In this document: in pieces, positions 41,884 to 52,072 of the stretch
Layout: the number at the start of each line of letters is the position of its first letter
Position numbering within the stretch: the first letter of the stretch is position 1
Origin: Paracoccus mutanolyticus
GTDB taxonomy: Bacteria; Pseudomonadota; Alphaproteobacteria; Rhodobacterales; Rhodobacteraceae
Assembly: GCF_003285265.1 (NCBI RefSeq)
Contig: NZ_CP030239.1
Location: 3,194,131 to 3,258,130 of the forward strand
DNA length: 64,000 nucleotides
Reading direction: 5' to 3'
The notes under the pieces: generated by a model
What the model was told of the DNA's origin: nothing
What the model saw: only the letters and a program-made list of their open reading frames with translations
Database searches by the model: none
Program-made: the position numbers and the translations under genes

Positions 41884-42777
41884 ATGTCAGACCGGCTTTC
41901 CGCCTTGATCCCGGCCGGCCGCCATGTGCTGATCGCCGGCCCGACCGCCAGCGGCAAATCGGCGCTGGCGCTGGGCATCGCGCGGTCGCAGGGCGGGGTC
42001 ATCGTGAACGCGGATGCGTTGCAGGTCTGGTCGTGCTGGCGGGTGATCTCGGCCCGCCCCTCGGCCGAGGAGGAGGCGCAGGCCCCGCACAGGCTTTACG
42101 GCCACATGCCGCCCGGCGCGCCCTATTCCGTGGGCGACTGGCTGGCGCAGCTGCGCGAGATCCTGGCGACGGGCCAGCGGCTGATCGTGGTGGGCGGGAC
42201 CGGGCTTTACCTGAACGCCTTGACCAGCGGGCTGGCCGTCATTCCCCCGGTTCCCGCCGAGGTCCGGGCACGGGCCGATGCGCTGATCGCGGAACCCGGC
42301 GGGCTGGCGCGGATGGTGGCCGATCTCGACCCCGACACGCGGGCCCGCATCGACCTGCGCAACCCCGCCCGCGTCCAGCGCGCCTGGGAGGTGCTGACCG
42401 CCTCGGGCCGGGGCCTGGCCGCCTGGCAGGCCGAGACGCCGCCGCCCCTGATCCCTGCGTCGGCCGCCGAGCGGATCGTCCTGACCAGCGACCGCGACTG
42501 GCTGGCCCGGCGGATCGAGCGGCGGTTTCATGCGATGATGGAGCAGGGCGCGCTGGACGAGGTGCGCGCCATGCTGCCGCGCTGGCAGCCCCGTGCGCTT
42601 TGGGCGCGCGCCATCGGCGCACCGGAACTGGTCGCGCATCTGCGCGGCGAATCGACGCTGGATCAGGCGATCGAACGCGCCATCGTCGCGACCCGGCAAT
42701 ATGCCAAGGCGCAGCGCATCTTTTTCCGGGGCAGGCTGCGCGACTGGCGACAAATTCCCGTCGACCGGGAAAATTGA
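41884..42777 (+). CDS. miaA: tRNA dimethylallyltransferase
   Basis: Adds the isopentenyl group to A37 of tRNAs reading UNN codons, using DMAPP from the MEP pathway. 297 residues, intact: P-loop [32 protein letters not shown] (the usual DSMQVYR region is [10 protein letters not shown] here), [17 protein letters not shown] and the C-terminal [20 protein letters not shown] 41884 is chosen where the P-loop begins; the frame is open further upstream. Confidence 0.93.
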   Translation: MSDRLSALIPAGRHVLIAGPTASGKSALALGIARSQGGVIVNADALQVWSCWRVISARPSAEEEAQAPHRLYGHMPPGAPYSVGDWLAQLREILATGQRLIVVGGTGLYLNALTSGLAVIPPVPAEVRARADALIAEPGGLARMVADLDPDTRARIDLRNPARVQRAWEVLTASGRGLAAWQAETPPPLIPASAAERIVLTSDRDWLARRIERRFHAMMEQGALDEVRAMLPRWQPRALWARAIGAPELVAHLRGESTLDQAIERAIVATRQYAKAQRIFFRGRLRDWRQIPVDREN

Positions 42778-42873
42778 AGGCCGCGCGTTAATCATATCGC
42801 AACCTTGCGGCCTCTAAACCGTTGCTTGTGTAGGGGGCACAGCCCTCGGGAACCGCAAAGGCGGCGGCATGTC

Positions 42874-43887
42874 ATGAACCTGCGTCATCTTTTCCCTTGG
42901 CAGGACGATCCGGCGGAGGCGCCCGCCCTGGAACGCCTGCGCCAGGCCCGGATCACGGCAGAGACCGTTCTGGACCCTGCCCCCGTGGATCCCCGCGCCC
43001 TGCCCCATGTTTCCGGTGACGCGGCTGCCTCGCCCTTGCCGCGACCTCGGCGTTCGATGCCGTTCGACGGCCTGCGGCTGATCCCGCTGGACGGTTTCGT
43101 CTGGGGCGGCGCGGTCCAGCGGGGCCGGGCCGGACAGGGTGCCAGGCCCAGGGTTCGGGGCGATCATGTCCTGATCCTGGTGCAGGACGGCGGCGTGACC
43201 ATCGGCCTGCCCCGCATCGGCCATCCGGTGTCGGCCGGGCGGCTGGCCTTTGTCCCGGCGGGCACGGCCTTTGCGCTGCAGCCGGGCATGGGATGCCGGG
43301 GGCTGGTGTTGCTGGTGCCCCCCATGGTTGCCCAGCAGCTTGCGGTGGACCTGCCGCCCGCCTGGCGCTGCGGCCCGCCCTGCCCCGACGATGCCCCGTT
43401 GATCGAGCCAGCCCTGCGCGCCCTGGGTCGCGGGATGCCGCGCGGCTCTGCGGATCTTGCGGCGGCCGCTTGCCAGCTTGGCCTGCTGGCGGCCGCGCTG
43501 AACCGGCTTTCGCCGGCCTCGCCGGACCCGGAAACGCAGACGAACATCGACGCCGCATCCCTGGCCGAACGCTTCCTGGCCGTGGCCGAAGGGCGGCTGG
43601 ACCGGGATATCGTCATTGCCGACCTGGCGGCGGATCTGGGCTGCACCGTCGCGCAACTGGACCGCGCCTGCCGCGCGGCGCGGGGCCGCGGCGCGCTGGA
43701 GCTGATCTATGCCCTGCGGCTTGAACGGGCCGCGCGGCTGTTGCGCGATACCGACCAACCCGTGACGCAGATCGCGCAGGAACTGGGCTATGGCGGGCTT
43801 GGCCATTTCATGCGCTGCTTCATGGCCGGAACCGGCCAGACGCCCGACCACTTCCGCGCCATGGTCCGGTCCGAGGCGGCCGAATAG
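42874..43887 (+). CDS. AraC-family transcriptional regulator
   Basis: 337 residues: a cupin-like N-terminal sensor (VLILVQDGGVTIGLPRIGHP, AGRLAFVPAGTAFALQPG) and a C-terminal pair of helix-turn-helices (IVIADLAADLGCTVAQLDRA; LLRDTDQPVTQIAQELGYGG then LGHFMRCFMAGTGQTPDHFR). The ligand and regulon are unknown. It starts at ATG 42874 and stands alone between miaA and the convergent rlmE. Confidence 0.85.
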   Translation: MNLRHLFPWQDDPAEAPALERLRQARITAETVLDPAPVDPRALPHVSGDAAASPLPRPRRSMPFDGLRLIPLDGFVWGGAVQRGRAGQGARPRVRGDHVLILVQDGGVTIGLPRIGHPVSAGRLAFVPAGTAFALQPGMGCRGLVLLVPPMVAQQLAVDLPPAWRCGPPCPDDAPLIEPALRALGRGMPRGSADLAAAACQLGLLAAALNRLSPASPDPETQTNIDAASLAERFLAVAEGRLDRDIVIADLAADLGCTVAQLDRACRAARGRGALELIYALRLERAARLLRDTDQPVTQIAQELGYGGLGHFMRCFMAGTGQTPDHFRAMVRSEAAE

Positions 43888-43940
43888 GCCACCCTTGGCC
43901 CCCAGCCCTCACTCCTCGGCGGGCGCGGCAAGCTGATCCA

Positions 43941-44660
43941 TCACAGCGACCGGGGCAGCCAATATCTCTCGATCCGATATACCGAGCGGCTGGCCGGCGG
44001 CTTGACGTTCGCGACCTTGGTGAAGCTGCGCTTGAGCATCGCCTGCATGTCGTTCTCCGCCCCGCCCGCCAGCACCTTGGCGACAAAGGTGCCGCCCGGC
44101 TCCAGCACGTCGAAGGCCAGTTGCAGCGCCGCCTCGACCAGGGCCACGATGCGCAGATGGTCGGTGCCCTTGTGGCCGGACGACGCCGCCGCCATGTCCG
44201 ACATGACCACATCGGCGCGACCGCCCAGCCATTCCTTGACCTTGTCGTCCGCGCCCTCGGACAGGAAGTCCAGCTGATGGATTTCGGCACCGGCGATGGG
44301 ATCGACCTCTTGCAGGTCGACGCCCAGCACGCGGCCGACCTTCTTGCCCGATGTCTCGCCCAGGGCATTCACCCGCGCGACCGCGACCTGGCACCAGCCG
44401 CCGGGCGCGCAGCCCAGGTCCACCACTCGGGCGCCGGGCACCAGGAATCGATACTTGTCGTCCAGTTCCAGGATCTTGTAGGCGGCGCGGCCGCGATAAC
44501 CCTCGCGTTTGGCGCGAGCCACATAGGGATCGTTCAGCTGGCGTTCCAGCCACAGCGTGCTGGACAGCTTGCGCCCCTTGGCCGATTTCACCCGCACCCG
44601 CAGGTCGCGTTGCCCGCGACCCGAGGATTTCTTTTCGCCCGGCGTCTTACCCTGGCTCAT
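43941..44660 (-). CDS. rlmE: 23S rRNA 2'-O-ribose U2552 methyltransferase
   Basis: RlmE/FtsJ methylates U2552 late in 50S assembly. 239 residues: a basic N-terminus, [17 protein letters not shown] block, [20 protein letters not shown] with the catalytic lysine, the SAM site [15 protein letters not shown] and [18 protein letters not shown]. The last residues ([16 protein letters not shown]) differ from the usual SSEKYxVAxGFRG ending and may reflect an indel near 43990. Follows ppx by one base, a conserved pair in alphaproteobacteria. Confidence 0.92.
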   Translation of the reverse strand: MSQGKTPGEKKSSGRGQRDLRVRVKSAKGRKLSSTLWLERQLNDPYVARAKREGYRGRAAYKILELDDKYRFLVPGARVVDLGCAPGGWCQVAVARVNALGETSGKKVGRVLGVDLQEVDPIAGAEIHQLDFLSEGADDKVKEWLGGRADVVMSDMAAASSGHKGTDHLRIVALVEAALQLAFDVLEPGGTFVAKVLAGGAENDMQAMLKRSFTKVANVKPPASRSVYRIERYWLPRSL

Positions 44661-44661
44661 C

Positions 44662-45786
44662 TCATGCCACCCCGTTCAATCCATCCGGGGCCAAGACCCC
44701 GTCCTTGACCATCTGCGCGTAAAGCAGCCCCTCGCGCAGGCCGCGATCGGCGACCGACAGCCGCGTCGTCGGCCAGACCCGCATCAGCGTCTGCAGGATC
44801 GCCGCGCCCGACATGATCAGCGCGTGACGCTCGCGCCCGAGGCGCGGGTCGGCGCGCCGCCCCTCGGGCCCCAGCGCCAGGTAATCGCGGATCACCCGGT
44901 CGATCTGGGCCGAGGTCATGGTCAGCCCGTCCACCTTGGTCCGGTCATAGCGCCGCAACCCCAGGTGGCTGGCCGCCACGGTCGTCACCGTCCCCGAGGT
45001 GCCGATCACCTGGAAACTGTCGTCGAAGCTTTGCGTCAGCGCATAGGGGCTGAAATCCGACAGCATCTCCTCGAAATGCCAGGACATCAGGGCGAAACGG
45101 CCCTGGTCGTCCTCGACATCCTCGAACTGGTCGCGCAGCGTGGCGACCCCCAGGGGCACGCTGATCCAGTCCACGACACGCGCGCCGCCCGGGCGCGGAT
45201 TGCGGAACCCGTCGGCCAGACGCATGATCGCGCGCGGCCGCTCGGTCGGCTCGACATCCTCGAGGTCGATCCAGACCAGTTCGGTGGACCCCCCGCCGAT
45301 ATCGACGACCAGCAATTGGTCCGTGCGATGGCTGACCAGCGGCGCGCAGGAGATCACGGCCAGCCGGGCCTCCTCCTCGGCGTCGATGATTTCCACCGGC
45401 AGGCCGGTTTCGCGCCGGATCATGCGCAGGAAGTCGCGGCTGTTGCGTGCGCGCCGGCAGGCCTCGGTCGCGACCAAACGCATGCGCGTGACCTTGTGCG
45501 CCTCAAGCTTGCGCCGGCACACCTGCAGGGCATGGACCGTCCGCGCCATCGAGGGACGCGAAAGCCTGCCCGATGCTTCCAGCCCCTGCCCCAGCTGGAC
45601 AGGTTTCGAGAAGCTGTCGACCACCTGGAACTGACTGCCCTGAGGTCGGGCAATCAGCATCCGGCAGCTGTTGGTGCCAAGATCCAAGGCCGCGTAAAGC
45701 AGCCCGTCCTCGGCCGGGCGGGTGACGAAAGGCTCGACCGTTTTTTTCGGGAACGCGTCCGCACCCGCAGGACGCCTGGGCGCCAT
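44662..45786 (-). CDS. Ppx/GppA family phosphatase
   Basis: 374 residues, intact: the ASKHA phosphate motifs [30 protein letters not shown] and [13 protein letters not shown], plus [12 protein letters not shown] and [10 protein letters not shown]. Family members hydrolyse polyphosphate or pppGpp. Paired here with rlmE. It starts divergently from the small membrane-protein gene at 45894, leaving a promoter gap of about 107 bases. Confidence 0.9.
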   Translation of the reverse strand: MAPRRPAGADAFPKKTVEPFVTRPAEDGLLYAALDLGTNSCRMLIARPQGSQFQVVDSFSKPVQLGQGLEASGRLSRPSMARTVHALQVCRRKLEAHKVTRMRLVATEACRRARNSRDFLRMIRRETGLPVEIIDAEEEARLAVISCAPLVSHRTDQLLVVDIGGGSTELVWIDLEDVEPTERPRAIMRLADGFRNPRPGGARVVDWISVPLGVATLRDQFEDVEDDQGRFALMSWHFEEMLSDFSPYALTQSFDDSFQVIGTSGTVTTVAASHLGLRRYDRTKVDGLTMTSAQIDRVIRDYLALGPEGRRADPRLGRERHALIMSGAAILQTLMRVWPTTRLSVADRGLREGLLYAQMVKDGVLAPDGLNGVA

Positions 45787-45893
45787 GTCACGCCCTCCGA
45801 TAACAAGTTGAAACGAACGTAACGCGCGCCCCCCGGCGGTTCAAGACCCCGCGGGTCCTCGACAGGGCAGGACGGGCGGGCTATGCCTGCGCC

Positions 45894-46058
45894 ATGATCG
45901 TCATCGCCGCCCTGATCCTTGGTGCCGCGATCGGCTGGATGCGCGCCGGGAAACTGGGCGGCGCCTTGGCCGACCGCGTGCAATACGCCGCAGCCCACGC
46001 CCTCGGATTCGCGGTGCTGGGCATTTTCCTGACCGTGCTGGTCAGCCGGATGACCTGA
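45894..46058 (+). CDS. 54-residue two-span membrane protein
   Basis: MIVIAALILGAAIGWMRAGK, then LGGALADRVQYAAAHALGF and AVLGIFLTVLVSRMT; two hydrophobic helices separated by a basic loop. Similar proteins in Rhodobacterales tend to carry misleading annotations. ATG 45894; its stop overlaps the start of the VWA gene (TGATG at 46056-46060), indicating coupling. Function unknown. Confidence 0.75.
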   Translation: MIVIAALILGAAIGWMRAGKLGGALADRVQYAAAHALGFAVLGIFLTVLVSRMT

Positions 46059-47239
46059 TGTTTCGGCCCTTTCTCGACAGCCTGCGCCGGCACGGAGTGC
46101 CCGCCAGCCTGCGGGAATACCTGGACCTGCTGGCGGGTCTGCAGGCGGGCCTGTCGGACTGGACGCCCGAAGGGTTCTATCACCTGGCCCGCGCCACGCT
46201 GGTCAAGTCCGAGGCGCATATCGACCGTTTCGACCGCGCCTTTGCCGAGGCGTTTTCCGGCCTGGACGAGATTCCGGTTCAGGCGCTGCTGGACGAGGTC
46301 TCGATCCCTCGCGAATGGCTTGAGAAGCTGGCCGAAAAGCTGCTGACGCCCGAGGAACGCGCCGCCATCCAGGGGCCCGGCAGCTTTGACGAACTGATGA
46401 AACGCCTGCGCGAGCGCCTGGCCGAACAGCAGGACCGGCATCAGGGCGGCAACAAATGGATCGGCACCGCCGGCACCTCGCCCTTCGGCGCCCATGGCTA
46501 CAACCCCGAAGGCGTGCGCATCGGCCAGGACGCCAGCCGCCACCGCCGTGCTGTCAAGGTCTGGGACAAGCGCGAATTCCGCGACTTCGACGATTCGGTG
46601 GAACTGGGCACCCGCACCATCAAGGTCGCGCTGAAGCGGTTGCGCCAATGGGCCCGCCACGGCGCGGCCGAGGAACTGGACCTGCCCGGCACCATCCGCG
46701 CCAGCGCCGAGCACGGCTATATCGACGTGCAGACCCGACCCGAGCGCAGGAATGCCGTCAAGGTCCTGCTGTTCCTGGACGCCGGCGGCAGCATGGACGA
46801 CCACTCGCGCCTGGTGGACGAGCTGTTCTCGGCCGCGCGGTCCGAGTTTAAGCATCTGGAACATTTCTATTTTCACAACTGCATCTATGAGGCGCTGTGG
46901 AAGGACAACCGCCGCCGCTGGACCGAAACCACGCCCACCTGGGACGTGCTGAACCGCTATGGCCGCGACTACAAGGCGATCATCGTGGGCGACGCCTCGA
47001 TGTCGCCCTATGAGATCGCGGTGCCGGGCGGCGCGAATGAACACTGGAACCCCGAATCGGGCGAAACCTGGCTGCGGCGCCTGGGCGAGACATGGCCCGA
47101 CCACGTCTGGCTGAACCCGGTGCCCCAGGGACAATGGGGGCATACCCCCTCGATCCGCATGATCTCCGAGATCGTCCAGGGCCGGATGCAGCCCCTGACG
47201 CTGGACGGGCTGACGCGCGCCATGCGCCTGCTTGGCTAA
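46058..47239 (+). CDS. VWA-domain protein (CoxE-like)
   Basis: 393 residues, intact. An N-terminal helical region typical of CoxE-like proteins (SLRRHGVPASLREYLDLLAG, ATLVKSEAHIDRFDRAFAE), a charged linker, then a von Willebrand A domain with the MIDAS motif LLFLDAGGSMDDHS (Asp-x-Gly/Ser) and a conserved tail (WPDHVWLNPVPQGQWGHTPS). Such proteins often partner with MoxR-type AAA+ ATPases in maturing metalloenzymes; no moxR is nearby. Confidence 0.85.
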   Translation: MFRPFLDSLRRHGVPASLREYLDLLAGLQAGLSDWTPEGFYHLARATLVKSEAHIDRFDRAFAEAFSGLDEIPVQALLDEVSIPREWLEKLAEKLLTPEERAAIQGPGSFDELMKRLRERLAEQQDRHQGGNKWIGTAGTSPFGAHGYNPEGVRIGQDASRHRRAVKVWDKREFRDFDDSVELGTRTIKVALKRLRQWARHGAAEELDLPGTIRASAEHGYIDVQTRPERRNAVKVLLFLDAGGSMDDHSRLVDELFSAARSEFKHLEHFYFHNCIYEALWKDNRRRWTETTPTWDVLNRYGRDYKAIIVGDASMSPYEIAVPGGANEHWNPESGETWLRRLGETWPDHVWLNPVPQGQWGHTPSIRMISEIVQGRMQPLTLDGLTRAMRLLG

Positions 47240-47266
47240 TGCCGCCTGCGGGCCCATATTCGGATC

Positions 47267-47950
47267 ATGCTGAAATTCACCCCGATCCTGCTGATCCTGC
47301 TTTATGCCATGGCGATGTGGTTCTTTTCGCTGTGGCGGCTCAAGGCCGAACTGAACAGCCGCTCGACGCCGCTGGACCATCCCCGGCTGAAACCGATGCT
47401 GGAACGGCTGGGCCGGGCAATGGACCTGCCCCCGATCCGCGCCCATGTCTATGAAATCGCGCCGGTGAACGGGCTGGCGGCGCCCGACGGGCGGATCTTC
47501 CTGACCCGGGGATTTCTGGACAAGCTCGACGCCGGCGCCGTGACCGAGGCCGAGCTTGCCTCGGTCATCGCCCATGAACTGGGTCATGTCGCCCACGGTC
47601 ATGGCCGCCGGCGCATGGTCGATTTCGCCGGGCAGAACGTCATCCGCGTGGTTCTGGCCGGGGTGCTGGGCCGGTTCCTGCCCGGGATCGGCGCCTGGAT
47701 CGCCAACCTTGCGGCGACCGCCGTCTCGGCCCGCCTCTCGCGCCAGGACGAATTCGAGGCCGACGCCTTCGCCAGTGCGCTGATGGTCAAGGCGGGCCTG
47801 GGCACGGCGCCGCAGAAAAGCCTGTTTCGCAAGCTCGATGCCCTGGCCGGGGGGCGCGGCACCGCACCGGCCTGGCTGCTGTCCCATCCCCGGACGGACA
47901 AGCGCATCGCCGCCATCGAGGCGCTGGAACGCCGCTGGGGCATCGCCTGA
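47267..47950 (+). CDS. M48-family metallopeptidase
   Basis: 227 residues. An N-terminal membrane anchor (ILLILLYAMAMWFFSLW), zinc site SVIAHELGHVAHGHG (HExxH), second hydrophobic stretch (NVIRVVLAGVLGRFLPGIGA) and the glutamate ligand in RQDEFEADAFASAL, then SHPRTDKRIAAIE. HtpX/BepA-like proteases act in membrane or envelope quality control. Shorter than HtpX and without its four spans. 27 bases after the VWA gene. Confidence 0.88.
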   Translation: MLKFTPILLILLYAMAMWFFSLWRLKAELNSRSTPLDHPRLKPMLERLGRAMDLPPIRAHVYEIAPVNGLAAPDGRIFLTRGFLDKLDAGAVTEAELASVIAHELGHVAHGHGRRRMVDFAGQNVIRVVLAGVLGRFLPGIGAWIANLAATAVSARLSRQDEFEADAFASALMVKAGLGTAPQKSLFRKLDALAGGRGTAPAWLLSHPRTDKRIAAIEALERRWGIA

Positions 47951-48004
47951 CTTGTAGCGGACGGGGTTTGGACTATGCTGCGGTTGCAAAACCGCCGAGT
48001 TCAG

Positions 48005-49189
48005 ATGACCTTCCGCCGCCGCGTCCTATACCTTCCCGGCTTCGACCCGATCCCGCCCCGCCGCTATCGCGAGCTTTACAAGCGCGAAGGGGCCGAGCAG
48101 GCCCGCATCTCGGGCTATCGGCTGGAGTTCGGCGCGCGGCGCGACCGTACCGGCTTTGGCTGGGGCGTTGAGGGCAATTTTTCCGGTACCCGCGCCGAGG
48201 CGGAGTTCGAGGTCCTGGTCTGGGCCGACATCGTGCAGGGCTCGATGGGGCAAAGCATCCGCTCTGTGACTGCGGGTGCTTGCCATCGGGTCTGCTCGCC
48301 GAACGGTTGGTAAACCGCGCTTTCCACCTTGGTCCCTGCCGGGCCGGTGATCGCGCGGACCGAGCTAAGATGGTCGCGGAGCAGATAGCTGGCCTGCCAG
48401 CTGGTTGCCGTTTCTTAGCTTGACCGCAGGGTGGCTGACGGGTAGGTCGTGACCGTCTCCTGCCCCGTCATTGCCGCCGTGACCTGGGCGGGGCTGCGGC
48501 TGTGGCGCCGGCTCGACGGCCGGATCTTTGCCTATTACCTGATGCATGACTATGCCTTCACCGCGCAGCATAGCGGTGCCTATCCCCCGGCGCTGGAACG
48601 GCGGCTGACCCAGTTCGCCGACCGCATCGCCGAGGTCCTGCGCGGCGACTGGGACGAGGTGCTGGTCGTCGGTCACAGCTCGGGCGCCTATCTGGGCGTC
48701 TCGGTCCTGGCCGAGCTGGTCCGCTCGGGCCGGGTTCCCGCGCAGGGTCCGCGGCTTTCGTTCCTGTCGCTCGGCCATGTCGTCCCCATGGCCTCGTTCC
48801 TTCCCCGCGCCAACCGGCTGCGGGCCGACCTGCGCTTTCTCTCGGCCCGGCCCGAGCTGGAATGGGTGGACGTGACGGCGCCCGGGGATGCCTGCTGTTT
48901 CGGTCTGTGCGACCCGGTCGCCGTCTCGGGGGTCGAGCCGCCGGATCGTCGCCAGCCGCTGGTCCTGTCGGCCGCCTTTCGGCAGACGCTGTCGCCGGAA
49001 CGGCAGCGCGCCCTGCGCGGCCGCTGGTTCCGGCTGCATTTCCAGTATCTCTGCACCTTCGACCGGCCGGGCGACTACGATTATTTCGCCATCACGGCCG
49101 GTCCGCTGACCCTGGCGCAGCGCTTTGCCGGCCGGCATCATTCGCCCGGGCGCATCGCGCGGGCCGTGAACGGATATCCTGCGACATGA
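48005..49189 (+). CDS. alpha/beta-hydrolase-like protein, internally replaced
   Basis: The first 84 residues (MTFRRRVLYLPGFDPIPPRR, RISGYRLEFGARRD, EFEVLVWADIVQGSMGQSI) and the last 240 (FAYYLMHDYAFTAQHSGAYP, LVVGHSSGAYLGVSVLAELV with a GHSSG nucleophile elbow, FRLHFQYLCTFDRPGDYDYF) look like one protein family found in Rhodobacteraceae. Between them, 48258-48440 is an unrelated RHS fragment on the other strand. A membrane-spanning region of about 55-60 residues is expected there, close to the length of the exchanged piece. Its stop overlaps the P450 start (ATGA). Confidence 0.65.
48258..48440 (-). pseudogene. RHS/YD-repeat protein fragment inside the hydrolase gene
   Basis: The minus strand reads SWQASYLLRDHLSSVRAITG, then PAGTKVESAVYQPFGEQTRW, the hallmark RHS core end (YLxxDHLGSVRAV...G). 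RHS proteins are large secreted polymorphic toxins or wall proteins; only about 55 residues are here. No repeats or IS ends flank it. Confidence 0.6.
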
Positions 49190-50525
49190 TCCCGCCGAAG
49201 CCGGCGTCGCGGCAGGGCAAGGGTTCGGTCTGGCGCTTTGTCCGCGATTTCCGCCGCGACATCCTTTCTGCCCAGTCCGAACGGCTGTACCGCGCCTGGA
49301 TGGCCGAATTCCGGGGCCCGGGCGTGCACAGTTTCACTTGCAACGATCCCGCCCTTGTGGCGCTGATCCTCAAGCAGCGGCCGATGGATTTTCCGAAGTC
49401 TTCGCGCATGGCGGCGGGCCTGCAGCCGCTTCTGGGCAATTCCAGCTTCATCTCGAACGGCGAGACTTGGCTGCACCAGCGCCGCATCATCGACCCCGCC
49501 TTCGAGGGCGGTCGCCTGCGCGAGGCGTTTCCCGCCATGTGGGACGCCGCGCAGTCGGGGGTGGCGCGGCTGGGAAAGCTGGCGGACGGCCAGGATTTCG
49601 ACATCGAGCCGCACACCAGCCACATTGCCGCCGACGTGATCTTTCGCACCCTGTTCTCGATCCCGATCGAGGATGCCACGGCGGCGCAGGTGTTTTCGGC
49701 CTTCCGCGACCACCAGGACGCCCGCCCTGCTGCTGGCCGGGCTGATCGCCCTTGCCGCGCTGGGCGCGGATCACAGCCGCCGCGTGCGCCACAGCGCCCG
49801 GCGCATCCGCGGCCTGATCCGGCAACTGGTCAGCCGGAGGGCGAGCAGATCGCGGCAGGGACCGCGCCGCAGGACCTCGCGACCAAGATCATGACCACAC
49901 CCGACCCGCAGACCGGGGCGGTCTTCTCGGACCGCGAGATGATCGACGAGGTTGCGACGTTCTTCCTGGCGGGACACGAAACCGGCGCCTCTGCCCTGGC
50001 CTGGGCGCTTTACCTGCTGGCCGAGAACCCCGAATGGCAAGAGAAGCTGGCCAAGGAGGCGCGCGAGAACCTGCGGCCCGACTTTGCCGCGATCAAGTCC
50101 CTGCCCCTGTCCCGCGCCGTCTTCCGCGAGGCGCTGCGGCTTTACCCGCCCGTCGCCATGACCGTCCGCCAATGCGCCGCGCCCGAAACCCTGCGCGGCC
50201 GCAAGGCGCCCCGCGGCGCGCAACTGGTGCTGTCGCCCTTTCACCTGCACCGCCACGAAAGGCTTTGGAACAATCCCGACCATTTCGATCCTGCCAGGTG
50301 GGAAACCGAAAATGGCCGGGCCTGCATGCGCGATGCCTATATCCCCTTCTCGGCCGGCGCGCGCGCCTGTCCCGGCGCAGGCTTTGCGATGATCGAGGGA
50401 CCGCTGATCCTGTCGGCGCTGCTGCAGCCTACCGGCTGGAGCCGGGTGTCGAACGTCCGGTGCCGATCATGCGACTGACGCTGCGGGGAAAAAACGGCAT
50501 CCACCTGCGCTTGTCGAAGCGTTGA
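49186..50525 (+). CDS. cytochrome P450 (three frameshifts)
   Basis: About 446 residues. I-helix FFLAGHETGASALAW (AGxET), ExxR in VFREALRLYPP, and the heme loop IPFSAGARACPGAGFAMIEG with the cysteine ligand. The order and motifs resemble CYP families acting on fatty acids or terpenoids, but the substrate is unknown. An insertion near 49715 and a deletion near 49840 enclose a segment (ALLLAGLIALAALGADHSRR then VRHSARRIRGLIRQLV) that is in another frame. A further deletion near 50430 moves the C-terminus (RLTLR-type GKNGIHLRLSKR) to a stop at 50525. Confidence 0.85.
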
Positions 50526-50526
50526 T

Positions 50527-50592
50527 CGGGTATTTGAATAACGGTGAAAGCCGGGCGCGGCGCCTCGTTTTCACTGTTTTCCAAATACCCAT
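50527..50592. repeat. GGGTATTTG palindromic intergenic repeat, complete copy
   Basis: Left arm GGGTATTTGAATAACGGTGA (from 50528) pairs with the right arm GTTTTCACTGTTTTCCAAAT plus ACCC (ending 50590). The centre is GC-rich. It lies between the convergent P450 and carboxypeptidase genes and could act as a terminator for either. Confidence 0.85.
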
Positions 50593-50599
50593 GCCGCGG

Positions 50600-52072
50600 T
50601 CACAGCCGGTAGATGCCGGCGAATTTCTCCTCGAGGTAATCCAGCAGCGGCGCCTCGCTGACCGGGCCCTCGATGGCGCGTTCGATCAGGTCTCGGGGCG
50701 GGTACAGGCCGCCATGGCGCTGGACGTTCTCGCGCAGCCATTCGACGGCGGGGGCGGCATCGCCTGCGGCGAGGAAGCGGTCGAGATCGGGCACCGCAGC
50801 GCGCATCGCCTTGTTCAGGCATCCCGCATAGACATTGCCCAGCGTATAGGTCGGGAAATAGCCGAAAAGACCCACCGCCCAATGCACGTCCTGCAGGACG
50901 CCATTCGCCGGACGGTCCACGGCGACGCCGAAATCGGCCAGGAAGCGGGCGTTCCAGGCTTCGGCCAGGTCGTCCACGTCAAGCCGACCGGCGATCAGGT
51001 CGCGTTCCAGATCAAAGCGCATCATGATGTGCAGGTTGTATTGCACCTCGTCCGCTTCGGTGCGGATGAAGCCCGGCGTGACCCGGTTCAGGGTGGCGTA
51101 GAAGGCATCTGGCCCCGGGACGGACAGTCCGTCGAAGGCATCCGACATGCGCTGGTACAGCCAGCCGGCAAAGGCGCGCCCCCGGCCGATCTGGTTTTCA
51201 TAGATCCGGCTCTGGCTTTCGTGGACGCCCATCGACACGCCCCGCCCCAGCGGCGTGAAGGCATAATCGGGGTCGATCCCCAGTTCGTAGCTGGAATGGC
51301 CGACCTCGTGGATCGTGGAATACAGGCAGTTGAACGGGTCGGTCTCGACCACCCGCGTGGTGATGCGGCTGTCCTGCCAGCGGCCCGAGCTGAACGGATG
51401 CACGGCGATGTCCATGCGTCCCCGCGTCCAGTCGTACCCGTAGGCCGTGGCGCAAGCCCGGGCCAGGCGCAACTGCGTTTCCTGAGGGAAGTGGCCGGTC
51501 AGGGGCCGGGGCTGGAACTCGGCGCCCAGCACCTCGTCGCGCAGGGCGACCAGGCGGGGACGCATGGCGTCAAAGAGCGCCGCGATGTCGGCCTGCGTCG
51601 TGCCGGGCTCGTAGTCGTCCAGAAGCGCGTCATAAAGGTCGCGCCCGTCGGCCAGAGCCGCCGCCTCTTCGCGCTTGAGCATCAGGATGTCGGCGAGCAC
51701 CGGCAGGAATTCTTCAGGGGAATCCTTGGCCTGCGCCTCGGCCCAGACGCCCTGGGACAGCGACACCTGCCGCGCCAGTTCCGTCGCCAGCCGCGCCGGC
51801 ACCTGCAAGGCCCGGCGGTGGTCCCGCGCGATCAGATCCAGAATGCGCTGGTCCTCGTCGTCCTCGGGCTCGGCCTGGTCCAGCCATTCGCCGATGCGGG
51901 GGTCGGTGCGGCGTTCGTGCAGCACCGCCTCCATCGCGGCCATTTCCTCGGACCGCTGCTCGGCCGCGCCGCGCGGCATGACGGTTTCCTGGTCCCAGCC
52001 CAGCCGCTCGGCCACGGATGACAGGGCTTCGGTCTGGCGCTGGAAGGCCAGCAGGTCGTCGAAAGCGCTCAT
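50600..52072 (-). CDS. M32-family metallocarboxypeptidase
   Basis: 490 residues, intact. Zinc site STIHEVGHSSYELGIDP (HExxH), then GVSMGVHESQSRIYENQIGR with the third ligand glutamate, and YNLHIMMRFDLERDLI. These enzymes remove C-terminal residues, broadly, and are cytoplasmic. Its start overlaps the ctaA stop (ATGA at 52069-52072). Confidence 0.92.
   Translation of the reverse strand: MSAFDDLLAFQRQTEALSSVAERLGWDQETVMPRGAAEQRSEEMAAMEAVLHERRTDPRIGEWLDQAEPEDDEDQRILDLIARDHRRALQVPARLATELARQVSLSQGVWAEAQAKDSPEEFLPVLADILMLKREEAAALADGRDLYDALLDDYEPGTTQADIAALFDAMRPRLVALRDEVLGAEFQPRPLTGHFPQETQLRLARACATAYGYDWTRGRMDIAVHPFSSGRWQDSRITTRVVETDPFNCLYSTIHEVGHSSYELGIDPDYAFTPLGRGVSMGVHESQSRIYENQIGRGRAFAGWLYQRMSDAFDGLSVPGPDAFYATLNRVTPGFIRTEADEVQYNLHIMMRFDLERDLIAGRLDVDDLAEAWNARFLADFGVAVDRPANGVLQDVHWAVGLFGYFPTYTLGNVYAGCLNKAMRAAVPDLDRFLAAGDAAPAVEWLRENVQRHGGLYPPRDLIERAIEGPVSEAPLLDYLEEKFAGIYRL

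Noticed and set aside
45881..47989. 702-codon open frame on the minus strand
   Set aside because: Antisense shadow of the VWA and M48 genes, both of which have clear catalytic or metal-binding motifs.
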